64,000 bases of DNA from contig JBBQWR010000026.1 of the NCBI GenBank assembly GCA_038210495.1, forward strand, positions 1-64,000, given 5' to 3'. Each line of letters begins with the position of its first letter. Within the stretch, counting starts at the first letter, position 1. Of the stretch, positions 55,468-64,000 are shown one piece after another. The notes under the pieces are model-generated. The model saw nothing but the letters and a program-made list of their open reading frames with translations. It was not told the origin of the DNA and did not search any database. Source of the stretch: JBBQWR01 sp038210495. GTDB taxonomy: Bacteria; Planctomycetota; Planctomycetia; Pirellulales; DATAWG01. A program made the translations under genes and the position numbers.

Positions 55468-57237
55468 CTATTCCTTCAGACCCAGCCGGCTGAGCCATCG
55501 CCCGCGCGAAGTTTTACTCGCGCCCGGCTCGACGTCGCCGGCTTCACCGGTCTGCTTGTCGCGGGCGGCGTCGAACGTCTGCTGTTTTCCGACGATCTCG
55601 GCCCGTTCGCGGGCGATTCGGGCGCGCTCTACCGAAATATCGATCTCGGCCTCGCGTAGCTTTTCATGCAATTCGACTTGCAGGGCCGCCAATTTTTCCC
55701 GTTCCTGGCGGATCAATTCATCTTGCTGAAGCGCCGCGTCAACGGCCGAGGCGCCCACGGCTACCGATCCTATACTGCTGCTTTGCTGCGCGAGCAGAAG
55801 ATGCAGTTCGGCAATTTCCTGATCCTTTTGCGACACGATATCGTCGGTGATCGCGATCGTGCTCTCGATCGTGACTCGCTCGTCCGTTCGCTGGGGATCG
55901 TCGTCGGTCTCGGCGTCGAGACTGGCGAGCAGCCGCTTTTTGGTGGCCTCCCAGTCCATCGACTCTCCGCTGCCGCCACCGCGCGGCGAGTCGTACGCGG
56001 CGTTCGCCTTCAGGCTCAACACCTGCTCCTCGAGCTCGCTGTTGCGACGCTTGAGATTGCGAGCATCGTCGACCGCCATTTCGAATCGCCGCTGCATTTC
56101 ATCGCCGCGCTGTTGTCCGGCGGCGGCCGAGCTCGTTTCGCTCGTTTCGGCGGCGGCCAATCGCTCGGTGAGCGATTGACGCTCGACTTGCGAGTCATCC
56201 AACCGCCGCGTCAACTCGGCTTGCTGGCGATCCACGTCGGCCCGTTGCCGTTCGAGATCGGAATGCTGTCGCTCGACTTCGTCGTACTGACGCTCGAGGC
56301 CCGAATATTGGCGCGCGAGCGATTGATGTTCGGATTCGAGTCGCTCGTGATTGCGCCTGAATTCACCCGCCTGGGCGTCGCTTTCTAGTGCCCAATGCTC
56401 GGCCTTCTCCAATTCGGCCCGGGCTTGGTCGAGTTGACGTTGCAACAGATTGACTTGCGTCGACGTATCGGTCGCCGAGCTTTCGCGGTCTTGCTGCACA
56501 CCGCGCTTCTGAGCGGCGACCGCGGTGGCCTGAGACTCCAAATCGGCTTTACGCCGGTCAATATCTTGTTGCTCCCGCTCTAAATCGTGCTGCTGCTTGT
56601 TCAACTCGCGTTGTTGCGAACTGCGTTTGGCTCGCAACTCATCGGCGATTCGGCGGCGCTGGATTTTGGTTTGTTCGCGGGCCAGCTCGATCTGCTCCCG
56701 TTCGGTGGCGAGTCGCCGCTCCCAGTCGGCGCATTGAGCATCGCGGTCCGCGAGTCGCTGCGCGGCCGTTTCGTGCCGTGCTTGAGCGAGTTGCAATTCA
56801 TGCTCGGCCTGACGAGCCCGGGCGGCGGCGGCCTCGGAGTCGGCGCGATGGCCGTCGAGATCGACCTGCTTCTCCCGAAGGCGTTCGGTGGCCTGCTGCT
56901 GCTCTTCGGCGAAATGGCGCTGGGCGTCGTCGATCTGGCGCTTCGCGTCGGCCAATTCGCGGCGGGACTTTTCTAAATTCTCGGTTTCGCGGCTAATCGC
57001 CTCGGCACGCTGCCGGTGATCGCTGCCGCTTTTCGCGGTGGGGGAGAGCGGAGCAACACCGCTGGCGGAAATCAGCCGGTCGAGCTCGGCGGAGATCTGC
57101 TCCTCGACCTGCTCGATTCGCTCGCGCTGGGCCGCGAGCAATTTTTCGGCGCGCTGCCGCTGTCGCCCCAAGGGACCGAGGTCCGGCTTGGCAGGCCGTT
57201 TTTTGCGGCTGCTTCCTTGATTTCGTGTGTCGTCCAT
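55468..57237 (-). CDS. Long coiled-coil protein of unknown function
   Basis: A 589-residue protein that is mostly a continuous coiled coil. From about residue 30 to 420 it is heptad-like and made largely of Glu, Gln, Arg, Ala and Asp, with short repeating phrases such as 'ERQYDEVERQHSDLERQRADVDRQQ'. After a Ser/Gly break ('SPRGGGSGESMDWEATKKRLLASLDAETDDD', about 427-457) a second coil (about 475-560) follows and a basic tail ends it. There is no signal peptide or membrane helix, so it is cytoplasmic and perhaps structural or scaffold-like. The start is uncertain, with no strong ribosome site. No named family is recognised. Confidence 0.75.
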   Translation of the reverse strand: MDDTRNQGSSRKKRPAKPDLGPLGRQRQRAEKLLAAQRERIEQVEEQISAELDRLISASGVAPLSPTAKSGSDHRQRAEAISRETENLEKSRRELADAKRQIDDAQRHFAEEQQQATERLREKQVDLDGHRADSEAAAARARQAEHELQLAQARHETAAQRLADRDAQCADWERRLATEREQIELAREQTKIQRRRIADELRAKRSSQQRELNKQQHDLEREQQDIDRRKADLESQATAVAAQKRGVQQDRESSATDTSTQVNLLQRQLDQARAELEKAEHWALESDAQAGEFRRNHERLESEHQSLARQYSGLERQYDEVERQHSDLERQRADVDRQQAELTRRLDDSQVERQSLTERLAAAETSETSSAAAGQQRGDEMQRRFEMAVDDARNLKRRNSELEEQVLSLKANAAYDSPRGGGSGESMDWEATKKRLLASLDAETDDDPQRTDERVTIESTIAITDDIVSQKDQEIAELHLLLAQQSSSIGSVAVGASAVDAALQQDELIRQEREKLAALQVELHEKLREAEIDISVERARIARERAEIVGKQQTFDAARDKQTGEAGDVEPGASKTSRGRWLSRLGLKE

Positions 57238-57447
57238 GTGCGCCGAGATAATATGCCGCCCGACCCGTCGACTAGGTACTGTCGCGAACTCGTGCGCCGC
57301 TGGGCTCGCGTAGCCCAGTCCAACCGTTGTGAGCGGGTAACGCCTTTGTAAAGCTATAGGTCATGCCCGCTGAGGGTCAAAACGGAATCCAGTGGCGGCG
57401 ACGATTATGCCGATTGAGCCGGTCGCGTGTCAGGGAAGAATCGCGTG

Positions 57448-58404
57448 CTACAGACCGTTAACCACATTCTCCGGCCGCTCGCCCCGCAAAACGGCGACAA
57501 CCTGCCGGGCCGCTCGCGAGCGAAGATTGTCGAGCGACTCGACGGAGACAAACGCGGCGTGCGGCGTGACGACCACCCGCGGATCGTCGTAGGGCGGCTG
57601 GCTCAGATCGGGCGGCTCGGGATCTTGAACATCAAGCGCGGCGCCGGCCAATCGACCGGCGTTCAAAGCCTCCGCCAAAGCGGTCGTATCGATTAATCCG
57701 CCGCGGGCCGTGTTGATCAGATACGCCGAAGACTTCATCAGCGCCAGCCGCCGGGCGTCGATCAAATTCCGTGTGTCGGGCGTGAGGGGCGCATGCAGCG
57801 ATACGTAGTCCGACTCAGCCAGCAGCGAGTCCAGATCGCGCCACTCGATTCCGGTTGGCGGAGGCGCGGTCATCGAACGATTCGTCGCCAGCACCTTGAG
57901 GCTCAGCGCAGCGGCCTTTTCGGCCAGCTTCCGGCCGATTCTTCCCAAGCCGACGATCCCCAAAGTCTGACCTTCGATTCGCCGTAGCGGCAGCCCCGAC
58001 TGAAGCTCGTAGCGACCCTGCTTGGTTTCGCGATGATAAAAGGCCACTTTGCGAGCCTGGCCGAGCAGCAAGGCCAGCGCATGCTCGGCCACCTCGATTA
58101 AACAATAGTCGGGAACATTGGTCACCAACATGCCGCGTTGAGTCGCGAAGGCGATGTCGATATTGTCCAACCCGATTCCCAGCCGCGCGACCATTCGGCA
58201 CTTTCGCGCGGCCGCGAGCACCGCGCCGGTCACCTTCGCCCAATTGGTCACGATCGCATCGACGTCGCCGGCGAGCGAACCCAGCGAACGCTCGTCGGTG
58301 GCGTCGGCCACGATCAACTGGGCATCGATTTCGGCGAGAGTTCGCCGCTCAATGTCCAAATCCGGCCAAGCATAGTCGGTGAGCAATACTTTGAAGCGCG
58401 GCAT
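57448..58404 (-). CDS. D-isomer specific 2-hydroxyacid dehydrogenase (C-terminal-binding-protein-like)
   Basis: A 318-residue protein. The NAD-binding motif is GIVGLGRIGRKLAEKA (about residues 150-165). The catalytic triad is visible: Arg in 'LINTARGGLIDTTAL' (about 231), Glu in 'ALDVQDPEPPD' (about 260) and His in 'VVVTPHAAFVS' (about 280). The pattern 'GIGLDNIDI' near the substrate domain and the overall length resemble CtBP-like/phosphoglycerate-dehydrogenase relatives without regulatory ACT domain. Substrate is unknown. It follows the addA-like gene with a 17-base gap and is probably in the same transcript. Confidence 0.9.
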   Translation of the reverse strand: MPRFKVLLTDYAWPDLDIERRTLAEIDAQLIVADATDERSLGSLAGDVDAIVTNWAKVTGAVLAAARKCRMVARLGIGLDNIDIAFATQRGMLVTNVPDYCLIEVAEHALALLLGQARKVAFYHRETKQGRYELQSGLPLRRIEGQTLGIVGLGRIGRKLAEKAAALSLKVLATNRSMTAPPPTGIEWRDLDSLLAESDYVSLHAPLTPDTRNLIDARRLALMKSSAYLINTARGGLIDTTALAEALNAGRLAGAALDVQDPEPPDLSQPPYDDPRVVVTPHAAFVSVESLDNLRSRAARQVVAVLRGERPENVVNGL

Positions 58405-58421
58405 CGAACCTTACTCTGGAA

Positions 58422-61400
58422 TTACGCGATCGTTTCCACGGCGCCAATTTCGACAAACAGTAATGTGGCGGAAATCTTGACTGACGCAAGACCCGTGATG
58501 CCCGCCAGCGCTTGGCGATAGGCCTGAATTTGGGGGCGGTAAAACTCGACTCGCAACGCCGTTGCCGCCGCGTCGGTCACTGCATCTGTCTTGAAGTCGA
58601 TGATCTCGGCGCCGATTAAGGCGCCTCGGTCGCGATAGAGCACCAGCCGATCCATCGCGCCCTCGACGATAATATCCGCCTGACGGTGAGCGAACCGCCA
58701 TTCGCGTCGCAATTCTAGTTCGACGTTTCCGGCAAGAGGGGAATAGCGCGATCGACTGAGCGCCGTCGAAACTGCCGGACGCTTAAGCATTTTATGAAAC
58801 CGGCGAAGCTCTTCGTCGACTTTCAATTGCGCACCGACAATCGGTCCGGCCAGCTTTCGCAGCGCTGTGTCGTCCGGAAAGCCATCCTCCAACCAACCGA
58901 TTTGCTCGAACCAAACGTGCATCAGCTTTCCGCGAACCAGACTCGCGCCCAGGTCGAGATGCAATCGCTGCCGGAGATTGACGGTCGATCCACCTTCGAG
59001 CCCGGACGGCGCTCGTGTGTCTAGGCCGCGTCTGCGAGCCGGGCTGCTTCTCAGCCCAATACGCAGTGGTTCCTTCAGCCCACCGACGATCGGAGATTCA
59101 ATCGCTGCGCCATCGGAATCCAAGGCGCCAACCGGGGCCGAGGCTGCCCAATCCGGATCACCGTGTCGATAGAGAATCGCTTCCGGCGCCGCGACGCCGG
59201 TTGCCAATGCCGAACGCACGACCCCCGCAGCCGTCTTGGGCCAGGTTTTCTCACTTTCCTTGGACGGCGCAATAATCATGTCCAGCGCATAAATGGCCCG
59301 AGTCATTGCGACATACAGCACGCACAGCGCTTCGTTCACGAGCCCATCGGACCAAGAGGCGAACATTTCGGCCATGTCGTCGGGCAAAAATTGCTGCACC
59401 GTGCTGCCTGTGTACCGGCAGACTCGCACGATCGGATCGAGCGGATCGGGCCGATCGACCACCAACCGCGGCGGCTGTCCCTTGAGATTTCGGTCGAGTT
59501 GCGGCAGCACGACGATGTCGAACTGCAAGCCCTTCGCCTGATGAACGGTCATGACTCGCACGTTGGCCGACGTGGGATCTTCGACCCGCCGCAGTTCGAC
59601 CTGGGCGACAAAATCATCCGGCCGACGCAGCTTGCCGTCGTCGAGCACATGGGCCATTTCGACCAGTTGCATCAGCCGATTGGCGTCGCGCGCGCCGCAC
59701 TGTTCCGACAGCGACTTAGTCCAATCGTAAATCACCGGGCCGTAACCTTCTCGCAGCAGCCGCTCTCGAACTTCGAGCGCAAGCTGCTGCGCCGCGCGGC
59801 GATCTTCGTGATTGGTGAAACCCACCGAGGCTCCGAGCGCCGATTGGGCGACGTGGAACGCAGCGACCGAATCGCCCGGGTGATCGGACAGTCGCAATAG
59901 CGACAACACAAGCTGCACCGCCGGCGAATCGGTGAGCGGATTGCCCCCTTCTTCGCTGGCCAGGACGTCGTGCTCGGTTCGCAAAAAATAGATCAGCCGG
60001 CCAACCGCCGCGTTTTCCCGGACTAACACCCCAATGGTTCGCTGCGGATTGTCGCGCGCGAGGTAGGCGATATGCTCGGCCGCATAGTCCAGCGTTGTCG
60101 CTTGCTGGTCGGTCGCCTTCTCGGCTCGCGGCGCCGTCATCAGCCGGCAGAACCCCGGCAAATGCTTTTTCGCCGTCGAATGCGGGACGAACCGCGGCGC
60201 CCAATTGGCCACGACCTTGGGAAATTCGTCGAGCGCCCGATTGCAGGCCAGATTGGCGAACGCACGGTTGACCGTGTCGATAATCGGAGGCGCCGAGCGG
60301 TAGCTTTCGGAAAGCGACTTCTCGCAAATGCCGGTGATTTTTCGCGTGGCCGAGTCGAATATCTCCGCGACGCCGCCGCGCCAACCGTAAATCGCCTGCT
60401 TCGTATCGCCGACGCAAAAGAACGATCCGCCGCTCTTCGACTCCGTCGCGCGAACCGCGAACGGCAGCAGCACCGACCACTGATGCCGCGACGTGTCTTG
60501 AAATTCATCGAGCAGCAGATGGGCTACCCGGCCGTCGAGCCGGAACGCCAAGTCGTCGACGTGCCGATCGCCGAAAGCCGTCGCCAGTGCGTGCGTCACG
60601 TCGTCAAACCGCATTACGCTTCGGTCAATTTTCAGCCGCCGATAAGCGATATCAAATCGGGACAGCAACTTGTACGTCGCCGCCGTTTGATCGACCACCC
60701 GGGCCACGAGCGTGTCTTTGGCGTGCTTGACGAGCGGCAAATAGGCCTCGACCACATTGGCCGCGATCGGCTTGCCGCTGAATACGCCCCCGTTGCACGC
60801 GATCGCGCAGCCAATTCCCTTGTCGAGGAAACTGTCCCAGTCCTGGCGCTCGGCGGCCGCGACGGCGCTGACATGCGCCTTGGCGAGCATTTTTGATTCG
60901 AACTGCGGCAGTGCGGCCAATTGCGTCAATGCGTCGGCGATCGCGGATTGCTCCAATGTCGTCGGTCTTTTGATCGGCTTCCACATCTCGGGCGTCGTGT
61001 CGTGATAAACGGCGTACAGATCGTTGACGATTTCGAGGATCTGCTGGGTCACGGAGCGTGAGGCGTCTCCTTTGCTCAAAAGCCGCATCAGCGCGACGCT
61101 GTCCTCCGAGCCGTTTTCGGCCAACACCTCCTGAATCGCTTCTTGCCGCAGGTTGCGGTCTTCGAGATCGTCGACGATTCGCCACCCGAGCGGCAGCCCC
61201 AGATCCAGGCTAAAATGCCGAGCCAATTGCATGAAGAAACTGTCGAGCGTGCCAATTTGCAATCGATGCAATCGCCCGAGCAGCGTTCGTAGCATCCCGA
61301 TACACTCGGCCCGATCGAGCCCATCGGTCGATAGGCTCGCGGCCAGTTCGGCCAATCGCACCGGGTCGTAGATCGCCGTGGCTAGCCGCGTCACGACGCG

Positions 61401-61577
61401 GTCGAGAATTTCGCCGGCCGCCTTGCGAGCGAATGTCGCCGCGAGAATCTGCTCCGGCGCGTGGCCAGCCATCGCCAACTGCAAATAGCGGTTGGCCAGT
61501 TGATACGTTTTGCCCGCGCCGGCGGAAGCACGGATCACGATATGAGGCAGATCGTGCTCAGTGGCAATGCGACTCAT
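58422..61577 (-). CDS. UvrD/AddA-type helicase-nuclease subunit
   Basis: A 1051-residue protein. Walker A is ASAGAGKTY (residues 17-25). The UvrD-type motif II is 'LLDEFQDTSRHQW' (about 353-365), motif III 'FFCVGDTKQAIYGWRGG', and motif V/VI regions are seen in 'VMTVHQAKGLQFDIVVLPQLD' and 'LCVLYVAMTRAIYALDM'. The C-terminus carries a RecB-type nuclease domain with 'GAEIIDFKTDA' (about 985-995). This is the AddA/RecB-like layout for double-strand break resection. The start ATG overlaps the stop of the upstream addB-like gene by 4 bases (ATGA), showing translational coupling. I leave the symbol blank because the family members in planctomycetes are diverged. Confidence 0.9.
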   Translation of the reverse strand: MSRIATEHDLPHIVIRASAGAGKTYQLANRYLQLAMAGHAPEQILAATFARKAAGEILDRVVTRLATAIYDPVRLAELAASLSTDGLDRAECIGMLRTLLGRLHRLQIGTLDSFFMQLARHFSLDLGLPLGWRIVDDLEDRNLRQEAIQEVLAENGSEDSVALMRLLSKGDASRSVTQQILEIVNDLYAVYHDTTPEMWKPIKRPTTLEQSAIADALTQLAALPQFESKMLAKAHVSAVAAAERQDWDSFLDKGIGCAIACNGGVFSGKPIAANVVEAYLPLVKHAKDTLVARVVDQTAATYKLLSRFDIAYRRLKIDRSVMRFDDVTHALATAFGDRHVDDLAFRLDGRVAHLLLDEFQDTSRHQWSVLLPFAVRATESKSGGSFFCVGDTKQAIYGWRGGVAEIFDSATRKITGICEKSLSESYRSAPPIIDTVNRAFANLACNRALDEFPKVVANWAPRFVPHSTAKKHLPGFCRLMTAPRAEKATDQQATTLDYAAEHIAYLARDNPQRTIGVLVRENAAVGRLIYFLRTEHDVLASEEGGNPLTDSPAVQLVLSLLRLSDHPGDSVAAFHVAQSALGASVGFTNHEDRRAAQQLALEVRERLLREGYGPVIYDWTKSLSEQCGARDANRLMQLVEMAHVLDDGKLRRPDDFVAQVELRRVEDPTSANVRVMTVHQAKGLQFDIVVLPQLDRNLKGQPPRLVVDRPDPLDPIVRVCRYTGSTVQQFLPDDMAEMFASWSDGLVNEALCVLYVAMTRAIYALDMIIAPSKESEKTWPKTAAGVVRSALATGVAAPEAILYRHGDPDWAASAPVGALDSDGAAIESPIVGGLKEPLRIGLRSSPARRRGLDTRAPSGLEGGSTVNLRQRLHLDLGASLVRGKLMHVWFEQIGWLEDGFPDDTALRKLAGPIVGAQLKVDEELRRFHKMLKRPAVSTALSRSRYSPLAGNVELELRREWRFAHRQADIIVEGAMDRLVLYRDRGALIGAEIIDFKTDAVTDAAATALRVEFYRPQIQAYRQALAGITGLASVKISATLLFVEIGAVETIA

Positions 61578-64000
61578 GACGCGGCCTCGTCGGTATCCAA
61601 GGCGCCGAGCGCAGTGGCCGAAAAGCCGCCGTCCTGACAGATGGCCGAAAACTCGCCGAAGAAATCCGGCGGCGGCGCCGTGGGCGGATGATACCGACCT
61701 TCGCGGATCGCTCGCACCACCGCCACGGCCGCGGCGTCGGCCTGCGCCAACTCTTCAGGCGTCCAACCGGCCATTTCGAATCGACAATGCCCCACGTCCT
61801 TGGGCAGCAGGATATATCCCAGATCGACCGGGCCCTCCAACTTCAGCGCCTTGGCCAAATATCTGTAGAGCGGAAGCTGTAAATCGATCCAGGTCCCCTT
61901 CCGCCGATGCACGACGTCCGGCGATTTTGGCGCCTCAGACGATTTGTAATCCAGCACGGCCCAATGACCCGTTCGTTCGTTGAAATCGATCCGATCGATT
62001 CGCCCTCGGAGCGAAATCGGCGACCCATCGACATCGAACGCCGCCTCGCCGTCGACGATGTTCTTTTCCACGGCGTGAATTTTCCACCCCTCTTGGCGCC
62101 ATTTGGCTTGCCGCTCCGCGAACACGACCAGCCGCTCCCGCGCAAGCGCTACTTGCACCTGCACCGCCGGATGGGCGCGCGTGCCGTAGGTATTCGCGGC
62201 CAATTTGCCGAGCGCCTCGGACAACTCCACTTTAATTTCCGCCGGATTGTCGGAATCCACCGCCGGGCTTTCGTAAAAATCGTGGAGCGCCTCGTGCAGC
62301 AAACTACCGAACGCGCCGCCGTCCAGCTCGGCCGCCGAATCGACCATCGCCACCAGTCCCAACCGATGCCGGAGATAATAGCGATAAGGGCAGGCCAAAT
62401 AATCTTTGAACTCCGTCACCCGCAGCGAGATGACGGGCGCCGGCAGCGGCTGCGGCAGCGGAACGGGGAGCACCGTAGCGGCCCGACCCGGCCGAACGCT
62501 CTGCCAGAGATCCATCGGTTTTGAGTCGGCCGGCGCGGCGAACAGCCGGTTCGTCCGCCGCGCAAGCTGAGGATCGTCGCAGGCGAACAGCAGCCGGCTC
62601 GGCGCCAACGGCTCTTTCTCGACCGAGCGTCGTCCGGCAATTAAATGCAGATGCTCCTTCGAGGCCGCCAGCAATCCCAGCGCATACAAATCCCGGGCAA
62701 AGTACTGGTTGTTGTCCGTCAATTGCAGTTCCCGCCGCACGGCGTTCGGCAGAAATAAGTCGCCCCCGAGCGCCGGCGACACTCGGCCCTCATTCATGCC
62801 CGTGACGATTGCAACCGGAGCGTCGTTCCAAGGCAAGTCCAACCAACCGACCAGCTCGATCGCGGCCTTTTCGCTCGCCGCCGGCACGGCTTCCGATTCA
62901 AGCTGCCGAAGCATCAGTCGCACGGCCGCGGGGCCGGCGACTTCCGGCGAAAGCTTCCCGTCGATCTCGGCGAATTCGACGGCCGCGTCGCGAAAGCTTT
63001 GGCAGGCCAGCAGAATTTTGCGATCGTGCTCCACACGCTCGTCGAGCGGCCGGTCGCCATAGACGGTCGCGAGCAGATCGATCGCCGACTGAGCCCAATG
63101 TTCTAGCGGCTGCGGCGGCTTGGCCAAGTCCGTGAGCAGCGCCGCGATGACGCCTTGAATGCGCCGCATTTCATCGAGCCTGCCCCCCGTTTCCGGCCAC
63201 TGGTCAGTGACAAAAGCCGGCAGATGGGCCGCATGGAATCTGTCAAACAGCGACAGGCAATCGGTTTGAATGCCCAATCGCGAATTGGCGTTGATGAGCC
63301 AACGACTGACGGCCGGATGTCGCACCAGCGCCGCCAAATCGCGAAACCGGCGGAATTCGACATAGTCGGCCGCGAGCGACAACAACTGATAGGGGCTCGT
63401 CCGGGTCAGCGGCGCTCCGGCCGCATAGCGCGCCGCGGCGCCCGCCTCCGCCAGCCGCTGCTCGATAAACGGCGCCAGTCGTGCATCCGGCACGCCGACC
63501 ACGATATCGTCGGCGTCGTACTTGCCATTGAGCTTCGCTAACTGCAGGACGACCGCGTCGGCCTGTTGCGTCGGTCCAGCGGCCACTTCGATTTGATCAT
63601 CGGAAATCGGCAGCGTGAAATCCTGCCAAGCCTCGCATCGCAGACAGCCGTGCTCGTCGAAAAACTCTTCGATGTCGCGGCCACTTCTCGCCTCGCGTAC
63701 AGGAGCAAACACGAGCGCCGTGACTCGATCGGCCACTTGATCGAGCATTTTCCGCTGCGTGCGATTCAGGTCAACCAGCCCCACCAGAATCAACGTCGCC
63801 GTCAATTGACACTCATGATGCTCGATGGCAAACAGCCGTGCGGTTTGCTTGTCCCACGTCATTAAGCTGTCGAGAAGCGTTAAATATCGCCGCTGCAGAT
63901 CGCCGAGCAGGACCCACCGCTCGGGCTCGTTGAACGTCTGAAATCGCTTCATCTCCGTCAGCGCCGAGTCGAAATTGAAGCGATCGGCCGCCAGCTCGTG
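61574..64000 (-). CDS. AddB-like PD-(D/E)xK nuclease subunit (5' end outside window)
   Basis: At least 808 residues; the frame stays open to the window edge (the last codons read HELAADRFNFDSALTEMK), so the start is not in view. The N-terminal region visible here is an inactivated-helicase-like part of the AddB kind ('DDIVVGVPDARLAPFIEQRLAEAG', 'VAIVTGMNEGRVSP'). The C-terminal RecB-type nuclease domain has 'LRVTEFKDYLACPYRYYLRHRLGL', 'GSLLHEALHDF' and 'HWAVLDYKSSEAPK' (the D-x-K catalytic element). It ends 'GHCRFEMAGWTPEELAQADAAAVAVVRAI'. It probably forms a heterodimer with the downstream AddA-like protein for recombinational repair and degradation of foreign DNA ends. Confidence 0.88.
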   Translation of the reverse strand, partial: HELAADRFNFDSALTEMKRFQTFNEPERWVLLGDLQRRYLTLLDSLMTWDKQTARLFAIEHHECQLTATLILVGLVDLNRTQRKMLDQVADRVTALVFAPVREARSGRDIEEFFDEHGCLRCEAWQDFTLPISDDQIEVAAGPTQQADAVVLQLAKLNGKYDADDIVVGVPDARLAPFIEQRLAEAGAAARYAAGAPLTRTSPYQLLSLAADYVEFRRFRDLAALVRHPAVSRWLINANSRLGIQTDCLSLFDRFHAAHLPAFVTDQWPETGGRLDEMRRIQGVIAALLTDLAKPPQPLEHWAQSAIDLLATVYGDRPLDERVEHDRKILLACQSFRDAAVEFAEIDGKLSPEVAGPAAVRLMLRQLESEAVPAASEKAAIELVGWLDLPWNDAPVAIVTGMNEGRVSPALGGDLFLPNAVRRELQLTDNNQYFARDLYALGLLAASKEHLHLIAGRRSVEKEPLAPSRLLFACDDPQLARRTNRLFAAPADSKPMDLWQSVRPGRAATVLPVPLPQPLPAPVISLRVTEFKDYLACPYRYYLRHRLGLVAMVDSAAELDGGAFGSLLHEALHDFYESPAVDSDNPAEIKVELSEALGKLAANTYGTRAHPAVQVQVALARERLVVFAERQAKWRQEGWKIHAVEKNIVDGEAAFDVDGSPISLRGRIDRIDFNERTGHWAVLDYKSSEAPKSPDVVHRRKGTWIDLQLPLYRYLAKALKLEGPVDLGYILLPKDVGHCRFEMAGWTPEELAQADAAAVAVVRAIREGRYHPPTAPPPDFFGEFSAICQDGGFSATALGALDTDEAAS

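Overview
The window reads as high-GC chromosomal DNA of a member of the Planctomycetota, most like Pirellulales. The lineage markers are a PSCyt1/DUF1549/DUF1553 protein paired with a DUF1501 protein (46.8-51.4 kb), a DUF1559 pseudopilin-like protein (41.0 kb), PEP-CTERM surface proteins including one of 2229 residues (31.9-40.9 kb), and an extracellular protein with an N-terminal LEDRRML sorting motif (5.0-8.7 kb). There are no rRNA genes, no CRISPR array and no intact prophage. One tRNA-Leu(CAG) is present.

Layout. 0-12.4 kb: the tail of an ISAs1-type transposase, a Gly-rich TPR secreted protein, a Gfo/Idh/MocA oxidoreductase, a FAD/Rieske oxidoreductase, tRNA-Leu, the large PQQ-like/FN3 secreted protein, a methyltransferase with regulatory domain, a secreted hypothetical protein and an orphan DUF1854 protein. 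12.5-23.6 kb: housekeeping genes xylB, ispD, tyrS, bioB, a PSP1-domain protein, mfd and a parvulin-type PPIase. 24-29.7 kb: a co-oriented run of a GAF-domain protein, a sugar-nucleotide-type epimerase, a Glu/Leu/Phe/Val dehydrogenase, a cNMP-binding protein and a SASA-type esterase, then rnhA on the other strand. 29.7-43.8 kb: a haem-binding sensor histidine kinase divergent from a cell-surface block of two PEP-CTERM proteins, the DUF1559 protein and an OprB-type porin. 44.1-46.8 kb: ATP sulfurylase followed by a decayed accessory patch (DUF433-like fragment, a DUF559 nuclease between inverted repeats, an IS110-type transposase fragment). 46.8-51.4 kb: the two-gene DUF1549/DUF1553 + DUF1501 operon. 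51.7-64 kb: purH, trpC, a secreted hypothetical protein, a coiled-coil protein, a 2-hydroxyacid dehydrogenase, and an AddA/AddB-like helicase-nuclease pair whose addB-like gene runs off the right edge.

The most striking non-genic signal is a set of short palindromic intergenic repeats of several families. One family has a 27-bp arm (CATAGCCGCGGCATCCTGC...) found as head-to-head pairs at three loci and as a single arm at a fourth. Its core folds on itself, and in one copy both sides of the stem have changed together so that pairing is kept. Another family (GGGGACAGTCCCC) occurs as two tandem 72-bp-period copies inside the reading frame at the start of the DUF1501 gene. These look like REP/BIME- or MITE-like elements. 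No RAYT-type transposase is visible in the window.

All functional calls come from reading motifs and overall similarity by eye; no database search was run. Starts were adjusted by ribosome-binding site, signal peptide and conserved N-terminus where these could be seen.
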